Shown here piece by piece: positions 1 through 6,012 of a stretch of 8,682 bases of DNA (within the stretch, counting starts at the first letter, position 1; every line of letters starts with the position of its first letter). Source of the DNA: an uncultured Eubacteriales bacterium (GTDB lineage: Bacteria > Bacillota > Clostridia > Christensenellales > Aristaeellaceae); the NCBI GenBank assembly GCA_902782795.1, contig CACZOT010000091.1:1-8682 (forward strand), in the 5' to 3' direction. Below the pieces are notes generated by a model that searched no databases, was not told where the DNA came from, and worked only from the letters and a program-made list of their open reading frames with translations. The position numbers and the translations under genes are program-made.

Positions 1-31
1 ATGATGGAGCCTCCGTTCGGGGGAAGTCATC

Positions 32-48
32 TTTGACTTTCTTTGACT
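32..48 (-). promoter_or_regulatory. CtsR heat-shock operator
   Basis: Read on the minus strand this is AGTCAAA-GAA-AGTCAAA, an exact match to the CtsR direct-repeat consensus RGTCAAA-NAN-RGTCAAA. CtsR is the Bacillota repressor of clp/ctsR class III heat-shock genes. The box lies immediately downstream of the minus-strand -10 (49-54), over the expected transcription start, where a repressor would block initiation. A GGAGG ribosome-binding motif follows on the minus strand at 14-10, so the regulated gene should start at or just beyond base 1, outside the window. Its identity (a clp gene, the ctsR operon, groE or hsp20) cannot be read from here. Confidence 0.85.
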
Positions 49-77
49 ATTATAGTCAGCCGTTGCGTCGCAGTCAA
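49..77 (-). promoter_or_regulatory. Sigma-A promoter of an off-window CtsR-regulated gene
   Basis: On the minus strand: -35 TTGACT (77-72), a 17-base spacer, and -10 TATAAT (54-49). This is near-consensus and would fire leftward, starting around 41-43 inside the CtsR box. The -10 also sits inside a short perfect inverted repeat, TGACTAT-T-ATAGTCA (44-58), which may be incidental to the overlapping CtsR half-site. No coding sequence of the driven gene is visible in the window. Confidence 0.85.
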
Positions 78-239
78 TAGGGCATGTGTTAATTCTGTGA
101 AAATCCCCATCTGGCCATGTGTTTTCGGGAAGGGCGACGCCATGGGCCGAGGCCCTTTAGGCATCCCGTCTTGGTTTTTTGCAGAAAAAAACGGTTCTTC
201 CGGATTCTCTGAAAAGCGGGAAACCATTGGTTGCGCCTC

Positions 240-269
240 TTGCGCGCGGGGCGGGGTTTGTGCTATAGT
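240..269 (+). promoter_or_regulatory. Sigma-A promoter of the leader/Xre/basic-protein unit
   Basis: An extended -10, TGC-TATAGT (TATAGT at 264-269), is preceded by a -35-like TTGCGC (240-245) with an 18-base spacer. The start would be near 275-277, about 30 bases before the ATG at 305. The 78-239 stretch between this promoter and the leftward CtsR-controlled promoter holds no convincing gene, repeat or terminator. Confidence 0.55.
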
Positions 270-304
270 GGACAATGCAGAACGCAAGGAAAGGAGGGTC
301 GCGC

Positions 305-397
305 ATGAACAAGAATGAACGGCTTTGGGCCCGTCTCGTCCGATTGGCGAGTTTCCGGAAAATCACTATGCCCATGCGCGCCCGCCTTATGCCCTAG
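305..397 (+). CDS. Short leader-like ORF, 30 residues, function unknown
   Basis: The ATG at 305 is preceded by a very strong Shine-Dalgarno, AAGGAGGG (291-298), six bases upstream, and closes with TAG at 395-397. The peptide has six arginines in 30 residues (positions 6, 10, 13, 18, 25, 27) and three closely spaced methionines near its end. I do not recognise a family. It is the first frame after the promoter at 240-269 and lies 95 bases before the Xre gene, so it may be a leader peptide whose translation affects a downstream hairpin (423-462), or simply a small protein. The strong ribosome binding site is the main argument that it is translated; without relatives to compare, the protein itself is unproven. 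Confidence 0.4.
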   Translation: MNKNERLWARLVRLASFRKITMPMRARLMP

Positions 398-422
398 GGG
401 CTCAGCTCCCCGGTGCGGATCC

Positions 423-462
423 AAAACGAGCGGCGGCGCGTGCGAGCGCGGCCGTTTCTTTT
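423..462 (+). other. Possible attenuator hairpin in the leader
   Basis: An interrupted stem between the AAACG at 424-428 side and the GGCCGTTT at 450-457 side is followed by a T-rich run (455-462, TTTCTTTT). It sits between the leader ORF stop (397) and the Xre start (493). The stem has unpaired bases on its left arm, so it is weaker than the window's clear terminators. It could be a partial terminator or attenuator, or chance pairing in GC-rich DNA. Confidence 0.25.
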
Positions 463-492
463 GTATCCTGGCATCAAGGGAGGGTCCCCATC

Positions 493-756
493 ATGCAATT
501 CGCCGGTTCCAACACCGTTCGCACCTCGTTGGGCGGGCAGATCCGCCTGCTGCGCACCCGCGCCGGTCTCCGGCAGGGAGATCTCGCGGAGCGCCTCGGC
601 GTGACGCGCCAGGCCGTTTCCAAGTGGGAAAACGACGTCGCCTACCCGGATATCACCCTGTTGCCCGCCCTGGCCGATCTCCTGGGGGTGACGGTGGACG
701 GCCTGCTGCGCGCGGGAACCGGGGAGGGCTGCGCCGCGTCTGAGGATGCGGAATAA
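493..756 (+). CDS. Xre-family helix-turn-helix protein (short)
   Basis: An 87-residue protein that is essentially a single HTH_3/Xre DNA-binding domain. Residues about 13-67 contain the five-helix fold, with the family hallmark TRQAVSKWE in the recognition helix (about residues 38-46), then YPDI and the LLGVTVDGLL helix. There is no effector domain or membrane segment; the last 15 residues are an acidic, low-complexity tail. The start at 493 is chosen because GGGAGGG (479-484 region) lies about eight bases upstream and the domain begins soon after; the frame is open further upstream to 325, but that part is not protein-like. It is followed after 18 bases by the basic small protein at 775, probably on one mRNA. 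Small Xre proteins of this kind are usually repressors, often autoregulatory; the target is unknown. Confidence 0.85.
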   Translation: MQFAGSNTVRTSLGGQIRLLRTRAGLRQGDLAERLGVTRQAVSKWENDVAYPDITLLPALADLLGVTVDGLLRAGTGEGCAASEDAE

Positions 757-774
757 AGAAAGGAAGTGGCGCAA

Positions 775-940
775 ATGGCGTTCATCGCAAGGGAAAAGAT
801 GAGCAAGCGCGCGAGGAAGGCGCTGGACCGCGAGAAGCGCGTCACCTGGGCGATCCCGCCCGCGAGCCGTCGCATCGAAAGCAAAAAGCTCTATAATCGG
901 AAAAAGCTCCGCGGCCGTGAGAACGGCGCGGAGCTTTTTT
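775..940 (+). CDS. Small basic protein from a non-stop reading frame; candidate ribosome-rescue factor
   Basis: The ATG at 775 has an AGGAAG ribosome binding site at 761-766, eight bases upstream. About 55 codons are readable before the U-run of the terminator. The peptide is strongly basic (18 Lys/Arg against 6 Asp/Glu), with a helical KRARKALDREKR stretch (residues 11-22), a central VTWAIPPASRR and a tail SKKLYNRKKLR (36-46). There is no in-frame stop before or inside the terminator hairpin 901-940, which overlaps codons 43-55; the next in-frame stop is at 1213-1215, deep inside the convergent lacI gene. mRNA ending at the terminator would therefore lack a stop codon. Known family fact: E. 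coli ArfA and B. subtilis BrfA are made this way, so they accumulate only when tmRNA fails. The Y-x-R-K-K tail resembles the basic ArfA tail (inference only). Alternatives: a sequencing indel, since the other frame has TGA at 918-920, or -1 slippage on the A-run at 901-905. Confidence 0.6.
901..940. terminator. Bidirectional intrinsic terminator between convergent genes
   Basis: AAAAAGCTCCGC (901-912) pairs with GCGGAGCTTTTT (928-939); after one bulged G, GCCGT pairs with ACGGC around a GAGA loop. The A-run on one side and six Ts on the other let it stop transcription both from the rightward Xre/basic-protein unit and from the leftward lacI gene, whose stop codon is at 968-970. It is unusual in lying inside the open frame of the basic protein rather than after a stop codon. 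Confidence 0.92.
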
Positions 941-967
941 GTATCTGGATGCCGCAAATGGAGGCGA

Positions 968-2005
968 TCAGCGCGGGGGCGGGGCAACGTTGGCCAGCTG
1001 CGGGCGGATCGTCTCCCCGGGGACGATCACGCCCTGCAGGACGGCGCGCTCCACCGGGTAGGGCGGGCCGTTTTCCGCCTGGCGGGCGAGGATCTCCGCC
1101 GCGCGCACGCCCATGCCCTCGGCGTCCTGCCGGAGGGTGGTCAGCCGCGGCCAGATGGACTGGCTCAGCAGCATGCCGTCGTAGCCCGCAGCGGAGATGT
1201 CCGCGGGCACATTGAGGCCGCGGTTGCGGAATTCGTTCATGCCGCCGATGTAGGAAAAATCGTCCGGGAAGAGCACGCAGGTGGGCGGCTCAGGCAGATC
1301 CAGCAGGGCGCGCACCGCGACCTGAGCGCACTCGGCGTTATGGTACACGCTGGGCACCACATACTCCGGCGGCACCTTGATCCCCTTTTCCGCGCAGACG
1401 GTGAAGAAGGAGCGCAGGCGCGCGCGGGTAACGTTGGTGTTCTCGCCGTGGATGAAGGCGATGCGCCGATGGCCCAGCTGGATGGCGTATTCCACGAGCT
1501 TGCGCATGCCGTGCTCGTTGTCGGAGACCACGCTGCTGACGCCGTCGAACTCGTAATCGATGCAGACGATGGGGCAATCCGCCATGCAGACGTCCCCGAC
1601 GATGTTTTCGACCACGTCGCTCCCCGCGATCAGGAACACGCCGTCGCAGTTGCGGTAGCGCGCGTGGTCGGCATAGCCGAGGGAGCGGCCGCCGGGCTGC
1701 GCGCCGAGGAAGAGGACGTCGTACCCAAGCGCCTCGGAGCGCTGCAGGAAACTGTTGAGGATGCGGGAGAAGAATTCGTGGGTCAGGCCGTGCTGCACCG
1801 CCTCTTCGAAGATGATGCCGAAGGTGTAGGAACGGTTCGTGCGCAGAGCCTTCGCGGCCGCGTTGGGCATGTAGCCCATCTCCTCCGCTACCCGCCGGAT
1901 GCGCATGGAAGTGGCTTGGCTCAGGTCGGAAGCGCCGTTGAGCGCTTTGCTGACGCTGGCGATGGAGACGCCGCAGCGTTCAGCGATCATGCGCAGAGTG
2001 ACCAT
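968..2005 (-). CDS. LacI-family transcriptional regulator
   Basis: A 345-residue repressor of normal LacI/GalR length. The N-terminal helix-turn-helix spans residues 2-22 (VTLRMIAERCGVS-IASVSKAL), followed by the MGYMPNAAAKALRT hinge helix (43-56). The remainder (about 60-335) is a periplasmic-binding-protein-like effector domain, with LGHRRIAFI (177-185), the PDDFSYIGGM segment (247-256), GYDG (274-277) and LTTLRQDAEGMG (288-299). GGAGG at 2018-2014 precedes the ATG (2005) by seven bases. It has its own promoter (2082-2110) and the shared terminator 901-940. Lying directly downstream of the sugar importer operon and in the same direction, it most likely regulates that operon and perhaps the isomerase gene in response to a sugar or sugar phosphate. 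The effector and operator are not identifiable. Confidence 0.93.
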   Translation of the reverse strand: MVTLRMIAERCGVSIASVSKALNGASDLSQATSMRIRRVAEEMGYMPNAAAKALRTNRSYTFGIIFEEAVQHGLTHEFFSRILNSFLQRSEALGYDVLFLGAQPGGRSLGYADHARYRNCDGVFLIAGSDVVENIVGDVCMADCPIVCIDYEFDGVSSVVSDNEHGMRKLVEYAIQLGHRRIAFIHGENTNVTRARLRSFFTVCAEKGIKVPPEYVVPSVYHNAECAQVAVRALLDLPEPPTCVLFPDDFSYIGGMNEFRNRGLNVPADISAAGYDGMLLSQSIWPRLTTLRQDAEGMGVRAAEILARQAENGPPYPVERAVLQGVIVPGETIRPQLANVAPPPR

Positions 2006-2081
2006 ACGGAGTCCTCCCCTTTAGCGCATAGTTCACTGTTGCGAGAGGAATGCACAAAAAAACTAAAACATTTTCGCCTTC

Positions 2082-2110
2082 ATTATAAGAACAGGTGACA
2101 CCCCCGTCAA
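2082..2110 (-). promoter_or_regulatory. Sigma-A promoter of the lacI-family gene
   Basis: On the minus strand: -35 TTGACG (2110-2105), a 17-base spacer, and -10 TATAAT (2087-2082). Transcription would start near 2075, giving a leader of about 70 bases before the ATG at 2005. No clear LacI-type operator palindrome overlaps it. The regulator is thus transcribed separately from the ABC operon, whose terminator lies upstream of this promoter. Confidence 0.85.
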
Positions 2111-2223
2111 TGGATTTTTAACAGAATGATAAATTAAAGTTTATCGCCCGAAAAAGAGACGAAAAGAAACGAAAATTCCGCAGAAAAGAAACACTTTTCG
2201 GCCTGTAGCATCGCAGAACACAA
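2111..2223. other. AT-rich, purine-skewed intergenic stretch with a short inverted repeat
   Basis: No coding sequence is visible. It contains an inverted repeat GATAAA (2128-2133) / TTTATC (2140-2145), about 18 bases upstream of the lacI -35, which could be an operator. A run that is almost all purines plus C follows (about 2149-2198), with repeated GAAAAG/CGAAAA words. It stands out as AT-rich against the GC-rich surroundings, as expected of a promoter-proximal spacer. Confidence 0.4.
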
Positions 2224-2267
2224 GAACGGGCCGCGGTATCCGACGAAACGGATACCGCGGCCCGTTC
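2224..2267 (-). terminator. Terminator hairpin of the ABC importer operon
   Basis: A perfect 19-base-pair stem (2224-2242 with 2249-2267) closes a six-base loop, 19 bases after the stop of the last permease gene (2286-2288). On the minus strand the stem is followed by TTGTGTTCTG, which is U-rich but has no clean U-run, so termination may be partial or the very stable stem may mainly protect the 3' end of the mRNA. Confidence 0.75.
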
Positions 2268-2285
2268 ACTGTTCCCTTCGGAGAA

Positions 2286-3167
2286 TCAGCCTTTAATGGA
2301 GCCGATCATCACGCCGGTGACGAAGTACTTCTGCACGAAGGGGTAGACGAGCATCATGGGGATGATGGAGACCATGATGGTGCAGTACTTGATCAGCGGG
2401 CGGTAGATCATGACGTCCTGGCCGTCGGCATCGGCGACGATGGACTGCTCCGTGCCCAGCAGCACGATCTCGCGCAGGGTGAGCTGCAGGGGGTAGAGGT
2501 TGCGGTTCTTGAGGTAGATGGCGGCGTTGAACCAGGCGTTCCAGTGCTGGATGCCGTAGAACAGGGCCACGACCGCGATGATGGATTTGGACACCGGCAG
2601 GATGATGCTGGTGAGGATGCGGAAGTGGCTCGCGCCGTCGATGAAGGCGGCCTCGCTCAGGCCGTCCGGGATGGCGGCGAAGGAGGTGCGCATGATGATG
2701 ACGTTGTAGGCGTAGACCGCGCCGGGGATGATCAGCGACCAGCGGGTATCGAGCCAGCCCAGGTTCTTGACGAGCATGTAGCCGGGGATGAGGCCGCCGC
2801 GGAAGATCATCGTAAAGGCGATCATGAGCACCAGGGGGCCCTTGTAGCGCAGGTCCTTGCGGGAGGTGACGTAGGCTGCGAGGATGTTGAGCACCGTGCC
2901 GAAGGCCGTGGCGGAGATCACGTAGATGAAGGTGTTCAGGTAGGAACGCACGATGGAGGGGTTCTGGAGCACCAGCCGGTAGCCGCCGAGGGTCGTCTGA
3001 CCCGCGGGGACGAAGAAGAGGCCGGTAGCGGCGGAAAGCTTCATCGGGTCGGAAATGGAGCCCATGGCCACGTGCCAGATGGGGATGATGAAGATAAAGC
3101 TGAGCAGAAGCAGATGCAGGGTGTTGAAGACGGCGAAGGCCTTCTGACCGGAAGTGCGCTTGATCAT
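2286..3167 (-). CDS. Carbohydrate ABC transporter permease, LplC/YtcP type (MalG-like)
   Basis: A 293-residue integral membrane subunit of a CUT1-family sugar importer. Six membrane segments are visible at about 12-32, 76-98, 112-130, 143-163, 195-215 and 262-282. The cytoplasmic EAA loop that docks on the ATPase is at 172-191 (EAAFIDGAS...ILP). The C-terminus, YFVTGVMIGSIKG, is the usual ending of this subfamily and shows that the gene is complete. AAAGGAGG lies seven bases before the ATG. It follows its partner permease with a 16-base gap and is the last gene of the operon, ahead of the hairpin 2224-2267. With the neighbouring permease it forms the heterodimeric channel. The substrate is unknown; family members take up oligosaccharides and related glycans. 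Confidence 0.95.
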   Translation of the reverse strand: MIKRTSGQKAFAVFNTLHLLLLSFIFIIPIWHVAMGSISDPMKLSAATGLFFVPAGQTTLGGYRLVLQNPSIVRSYLNTFIYVISATAFGTVLNILAAYVTSRKDLRYKGPLVLMIAFTMIFRGGLIPGYMLVKNLGWLDTRWSLIIPGAVYAYNVIIMRTSFAAIPDGLSEAAFIDGASHFRILTSIILPVSKSIIAVVALFYGIQHWNAWFNAAIYLKNRNLYPLQLTLREIVLLGTEQSIVADADGQDVMIYRPLIKYCTIMVSIIPMMLVYPFVQKYFVTGVMIGSIKG

Positions 3168-3183
3168 GCCGGTACCTCCTTTC

Positions 3184-4149
3184 TTACCAGAGACTGATGT
3201 CGCTCAGGGAGCGGCTGACGCGGTTGGCGACGTAGAGGATGAGGAAGTTGATAATGGAGTTGAACAGGTCCACCGCGGTGGAGTAGGAGTAGTTGGCGTC
3301 TCCGATACCGACGCGGTAGACGTAGCTGGAGATGATATCGGCCGTCTCGTACGTCGCGGGGCTGTACATGAGGATGGTCTTCTCATAGCCGACGTTCATC
3401 ATCTGGCCCAAGCGCATGATCAGCAGGATGACGATGGTGGGCAGGATGCCGGGGATGGTCACGTGCAGCGTCTGTCTCCAGCGGCCGGCGCCGTCGATAT
3501 AGGCGGCTTCGTAGAGCTCCTGGTCGACGGAAGCGAGCGCGGAAATATAGATGATGGAGTTATAGCCCAGATGCTGCCAGATGTTGGAACCGATATACAG
3601 CGAGCGGAACCACTCTGGCCGTGATATGAGCGCGCCCTTTGTATCTCCGAATAAGGCGGCGATCTGCGTGAGGATGCCGCCGGACTTGCAGAAATCATTG
3701 AGGATGGACACGACGACGACGATCGAGATGAAGTAGGGCATGTAGCTGATCGTCTGCGTGACCTTCTTGAACTTCCGGCTGCGCACCTCGTTCAGGCACA
3801 GCGCGAAGATGATGGGGAAGGGGAAGGAGTAGATGAGGCCGTAGACGCTGATAAGGATGGTGTTCCGGATCAGACGCCAGAAATAGACGGAATTGAAGAA
3901 ATCGATGAAGTTCTGGAACCAGATCCACTCGCTGCCCAGGATGCCCTTGCGGATCTTGAAGTTCTCGAACGCCATGACGATGCCGCCCATGGGGATATAA
4001 TAGAAGATGAAGAAATAGACCACGACCGGGATCGCCATCACGTAGACGGCCCAGTTGAGGCGGAGATCCCGCCGGATGGCCTTCTTGCGGCGGGCGCGGA
4101 TGCGCTCAGCGCTGGTCACGATGTTTGGCGCGGAGCCGGTGCTCTGCAT
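3184..4149 (-). CDS. Carbohydrate ABC transporter permease, LplB/UgpA type (MalF-like)
   Basis: A 321-residue permease, partner of the downstream one. A basic cytoplasmic N-terminus (residues 18-30, RARRKKAIRRDLR) leads into six membrane segments, about 33-52, 95-118, 133-153, 190-207, 236-256 and 293-309. The EAA loop is at 213-234 (YEAAYIDGAGRWR...TIPG), and the C-terminus SLSDISLW is characteristic of the LplB group. GGGAGG lies eight bases before the ATG. It stands 129 bases after the solute-binding protein gene, with an intercistronic hairpin between (4237-4263), and 16 bases before the next permease. Together they transport the sugar delivered by the binding protein. No ATPase gene is in the window, which fits systems that borrow a shared MsmX/UgpC-type ATPase. 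Confidence 0.95.
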   Translation of the reverse strand: MQSTGSAPNIVTSAERIRARRKKAIRRDLRLNWAVYVMAIPVVVYFFIFYYIPMGGIVMAFENFKIRKGILGSEWIWFQNFIDFFNSVYFWRLIRNTILISVYGLIYSFPFPIIFALCLNEVRSRKFKKVTQTISYMPYFISIVVVVSILNDFCKSGGILTQIAALFGDTKGALISRPEWFRSLYIGSNIWQHLGYNSIIYISALASVDQELYEAAYIDGAGRWRQTLHVTIPGILPTIVILLIMRLGQMMNVGYEKTILMYSPATYETADIISSYVYRVGIGDANYSYSTAVDLFNSIINFLILYVANRVSRSLSDISLW

Positions 4150-4236
4150 GGAGGGTGCCTCCCTTCGGAATGTGGATAAGCCGAGCCGCTGCGCGCCCCG
4201 ACCAGGCCGGAGCGTTGGCAGGATACGGATACGATT

Positions 4237-4263
4237 CGGGGAGGCTCCGTGGGAGCCTCCCCG
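4237..4263 (-). other. Intercistronic stem-loop after the solute-binding protein gene
   Basis: CGGGGAGGCTCC pairs perfectly with GGAGCCTCCCCG around a three-base loop, 15 bases past the stop of the binding-protein gene. No U-run follows on the minus strand. Such hairpins between a binding-protein gene and its permeases commonly protect the upstream message and so raise binding-protein output over the membrane subunits, as in malE-malF; applying that here is inference. Confidence 0.7.
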
Positions 4264-4278
4264 GGATGGGTTTGGGGA

Positions 4279-5889
4279 TTAGCGGGCGTTGTAGCGGTCC
4301 AGAGCGGCCTGACGCAGCTCGATGCACTTCTCGATGCCCATGGAGCGCAGGGTCTCGCGGTAGGAGTCGTAATCATCCAGGCTCATCTGGCCCATGATGA
4401 ACTTCACGTTGCACTCCTGCACGTAGGTCTCGATATCGGTGTAGAGCTTGGAATACTCAGCGTTCTCGTCCGCGGTCATCGTGGTGCGGTTGGAGATCCA
4501 CATGGTGGGCTCATAGAGAGACCAGAGGCGGTAGCCCTCCTGCTGCACGGGCTTGGAGGACTCGATCTGAGCGGACTCGACGCGCACCGGCGGGTTCTTG
4601 GTCCAGTACTTCACGAGCACCAGAGCGGAGGAATCGCCGTCCGGGTTCTTGTAGCGGAAGTCGTAGTCCTGGATGCGGTGGCCGTCGTCCTCGGCGGCGT
4701 ACCAGGTCTTGCCCTCGTTCGCGTCGAGGCCGAAGTTGGCCTGCAGGTAGATGGGCTTGGAGTAGAAGCCGTCGGTCCAGCGGATGCACTCTTCGATGTA
4801 CTCGCCCTCGGCGTCGAACACGGTGCAGTAGGTCTGCATGTAGTCGTTACCGGAAGAGTAGTCGCGGTAAGCGGGGGTGTCGCCTTCCTTGAGGACAGGC
4901 TGCGCAACGCCGACTTCCCACCAATCGGGGTTGGTGGCGCCGCGGGTGATGTACACGTCGGCCAGGCGGGTGCCGTAGTCGATCAGGGAGCCGACCTTGT
5001 CGTTGAGCATCATGTCGTTATCGGCGGTGATGCCGGAGGAGGTACGGGTGGCGAACTCCTTGTCGAGGAGGCCTTCCTCCCACCACTTGTGGAGCATGGT
5101 CAGGTAATCCTTGTAGGCGTCTTCCATCGGGCCGTACTTGACGGTGCCGTCGACCTGGTAGAAGTAGGGGCCCACGCCGTAGCCGGCCATGAACTCGCCG
5201 GTGCGGTCGATGCCGTACTTGGAGGTGTAGAAGGGAGCCTCGATGCCCAGCTCGTCGCGGAAGGCGCACAGGACGTCATACCAATCGTCGTAGGTCACCG
5301 GGACATCCTTGCCGACCTTGTCCAGGAAATCCTTGCGGATCGCGATGCCCTGGTCAGCCATGGGGATCTCGCCGATGGGGAGCCACACGCCCCACATACC
5401 GTACATCTTGCCGGTATCGGAGTAGCAGGCCTTGCGGTAGGCCTCGTAGGTCTCCAGCCACACCTTGTAGTTGGGGGCGAAGTCCAGATAGTCGGCCATG
5501 TCGATGAAGTAGCCGTCGTCGATGGCGGCGTCCTGGCCGTCGCGGTACTTCTGGCCGGCGGGCTGGCAGTACGCCATGTCGGGCATGTCGTCAGAGGCGA
5601 ACAGCAGGGAGAAGGAATCGCCTTCGGTGCCGGACGCGGGGACGATGAAGTTGATGTGCATGTTGGTGAGCTCTTCATACATCACGAAGAACTCAGCGTC
5701 GTTGAAATCAGACAGCTCAGCCATGGAGCCGGCCATCGGGTACCACAGATCCACGGTGATCTTGTCCGCGGAGATGGGGTAGGTCTGCGCGTTTTCCGGG
5801 CAGACATAGTTGGTCTCGGCCATGGCCATGGAGCCCATGCACAGGGCGAGGACCAGAGCGAGAGAGAGGATGCCAAGGAATCTCTTCAT
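4279..5889 (-). CDS. Extracellular sugar-binding protein of the ABC importer (LplA-like)
   Basis: A 536-residue type 1 solute-binding protein that captures the sugar outside the cell and hands it to the two permeases. Residues 1-24 form a Sec signal peptide: MKR, a leucine/alanine-rich core, then AMA before Glu25, a good signal peptidase I site. The mature part has the large, aromatic- and Asp-rich two-lobe composition of the family, with DLWYPMAGS (about 47-55) and repeated W/Y-rich stretches that in relatives line the sugar pocket. AAGGAG lies eight bases before the ATG. It is the first gene of the operon, with its own promoter at 6013-6041. Odd point: Cys17 sits in LALC with Leu before it, which does not fit a lipobox, so membrane anchoring by lipid is doubtful although usual in Gram-positive relatives. 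The size (over 500 residues) is typical of LplA/YtcQ-type proteins. Confidence 0.92.
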   Translation of the reverse strand: MKRFLGILSLALVLALCMGSMAMAETNYVCPENAQTYPISADKITVDLWYPMAGSMAELSDFNDAEFFVMYEELTNMHINFIVPASGTEGDSFSLLFASDDMPDMAYCQPAGQKYRDGQDAAIDDGYFIDMADYLDFAPNYKVWLETYEAYRKACYSDTGKMYGMWGVWLPIGEIPMADQGIAIRKDFLDKVGKDVPVTYDDWYDVLCAFRDELGIEAPFYTSKYGIDRTGEFMAGYGVGPYFYQVDGTVKYGPMEDAYKDYLTMLHKWWEEGLLDKEFATRTSSGITADNDMMLNDKVGSLIDYGTRLADVYITRGATNPDWWEVGVAQPVLKEGDTPAYRDYSSGNDYMQTYCTVFDAEGEYIEECIRWTDGFYSKPIYLQANFGLDANEGKTWYAAEDDGHRIQDYDFRYKNPDGDSSALVLVKYWTKNPPVRVESAQIESSKPVQQEGYRLWSLYEPTMWISNRTTMTADENAEYSKLYTDIETYVQECNVKFIMGQMSLDDYDSYRETLRSMGIEKCIELRQAALDRYNAR

Positions 5890-5962
5890 CGGTTTTGCTC
5901 CTTCTATAAGATTTATCGCAAACGGCCAAGGCCGCCTGAGACCGGAAGCGGGAGGCGAAATC

Positions 5963-5988
5963 CGCGCCGCTCGTGTTAAGAGCGCGCG
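5963..5988 (-). other. Hairpin in the long 5' leader of the ABC operon
   Basis: CGCGC (5963-5967) plus GCTC (5969-5972) pair with GAGC (5980-5983) plus GCGCG (5984-5988), with one bulged base and a seven-base loop. It lies a few tens of bases into a leader of roughly 115 bases between the promoter (6013-6041) and the ATG at 5889. It has no U-run, so it is not a terminator. It could be an operator-like palindrome or a leader structure; the role is unknown. Confidence 0.35.
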
Positions 5989-6012
5989 AAAACCACGGGA
6001 AAATACACAATT

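Noticed and set aside
43..318. Open frames on both strands in the left intergenic region
   Set aside because: They cross the promoters at 49-77 and 240-269, have no ribosome binding sites and no recognisable protein features.
305..397. Leader ORF as the start of a longer, frameshifted gene
   Set aside because: The frames downstream of 397 show no protein-like continuation before the independent Xre start at 493.
394..987. Minus-strand open frame across the Xre and basic-protein genes
   Set aside because: It runs through the bidirectional terminator and opposite a clear Xre domain, with no supporting ribosome binding site or motif.
917..2098. Long plus-strand open frame opposite the lacI-family gene
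   Set aside because: It is a GC-rich antisense frame with repetitive H/A/V/G-rich composition and no domain, while the minus strand encodes a complete LacI-family protein with promoter and ribosome binding site.
5912..5919. TTTATCGC shared between the importer leader and 2140-2147 upstream of lacI, as a common operator
   Set aside because: Only eight bases match, and the matching positions relative to the two promoters differ. A chance match of this length is likely in the sequence compared.
4249..5979. Very long plus-strand open frame opposite the solute-binding protein gene
   Set aside because: The translation is low-complexity, rich in V, G, H, L and A, and mirrors codon bias on the other strand. 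There is no ribosome binding site or recognisable motif.
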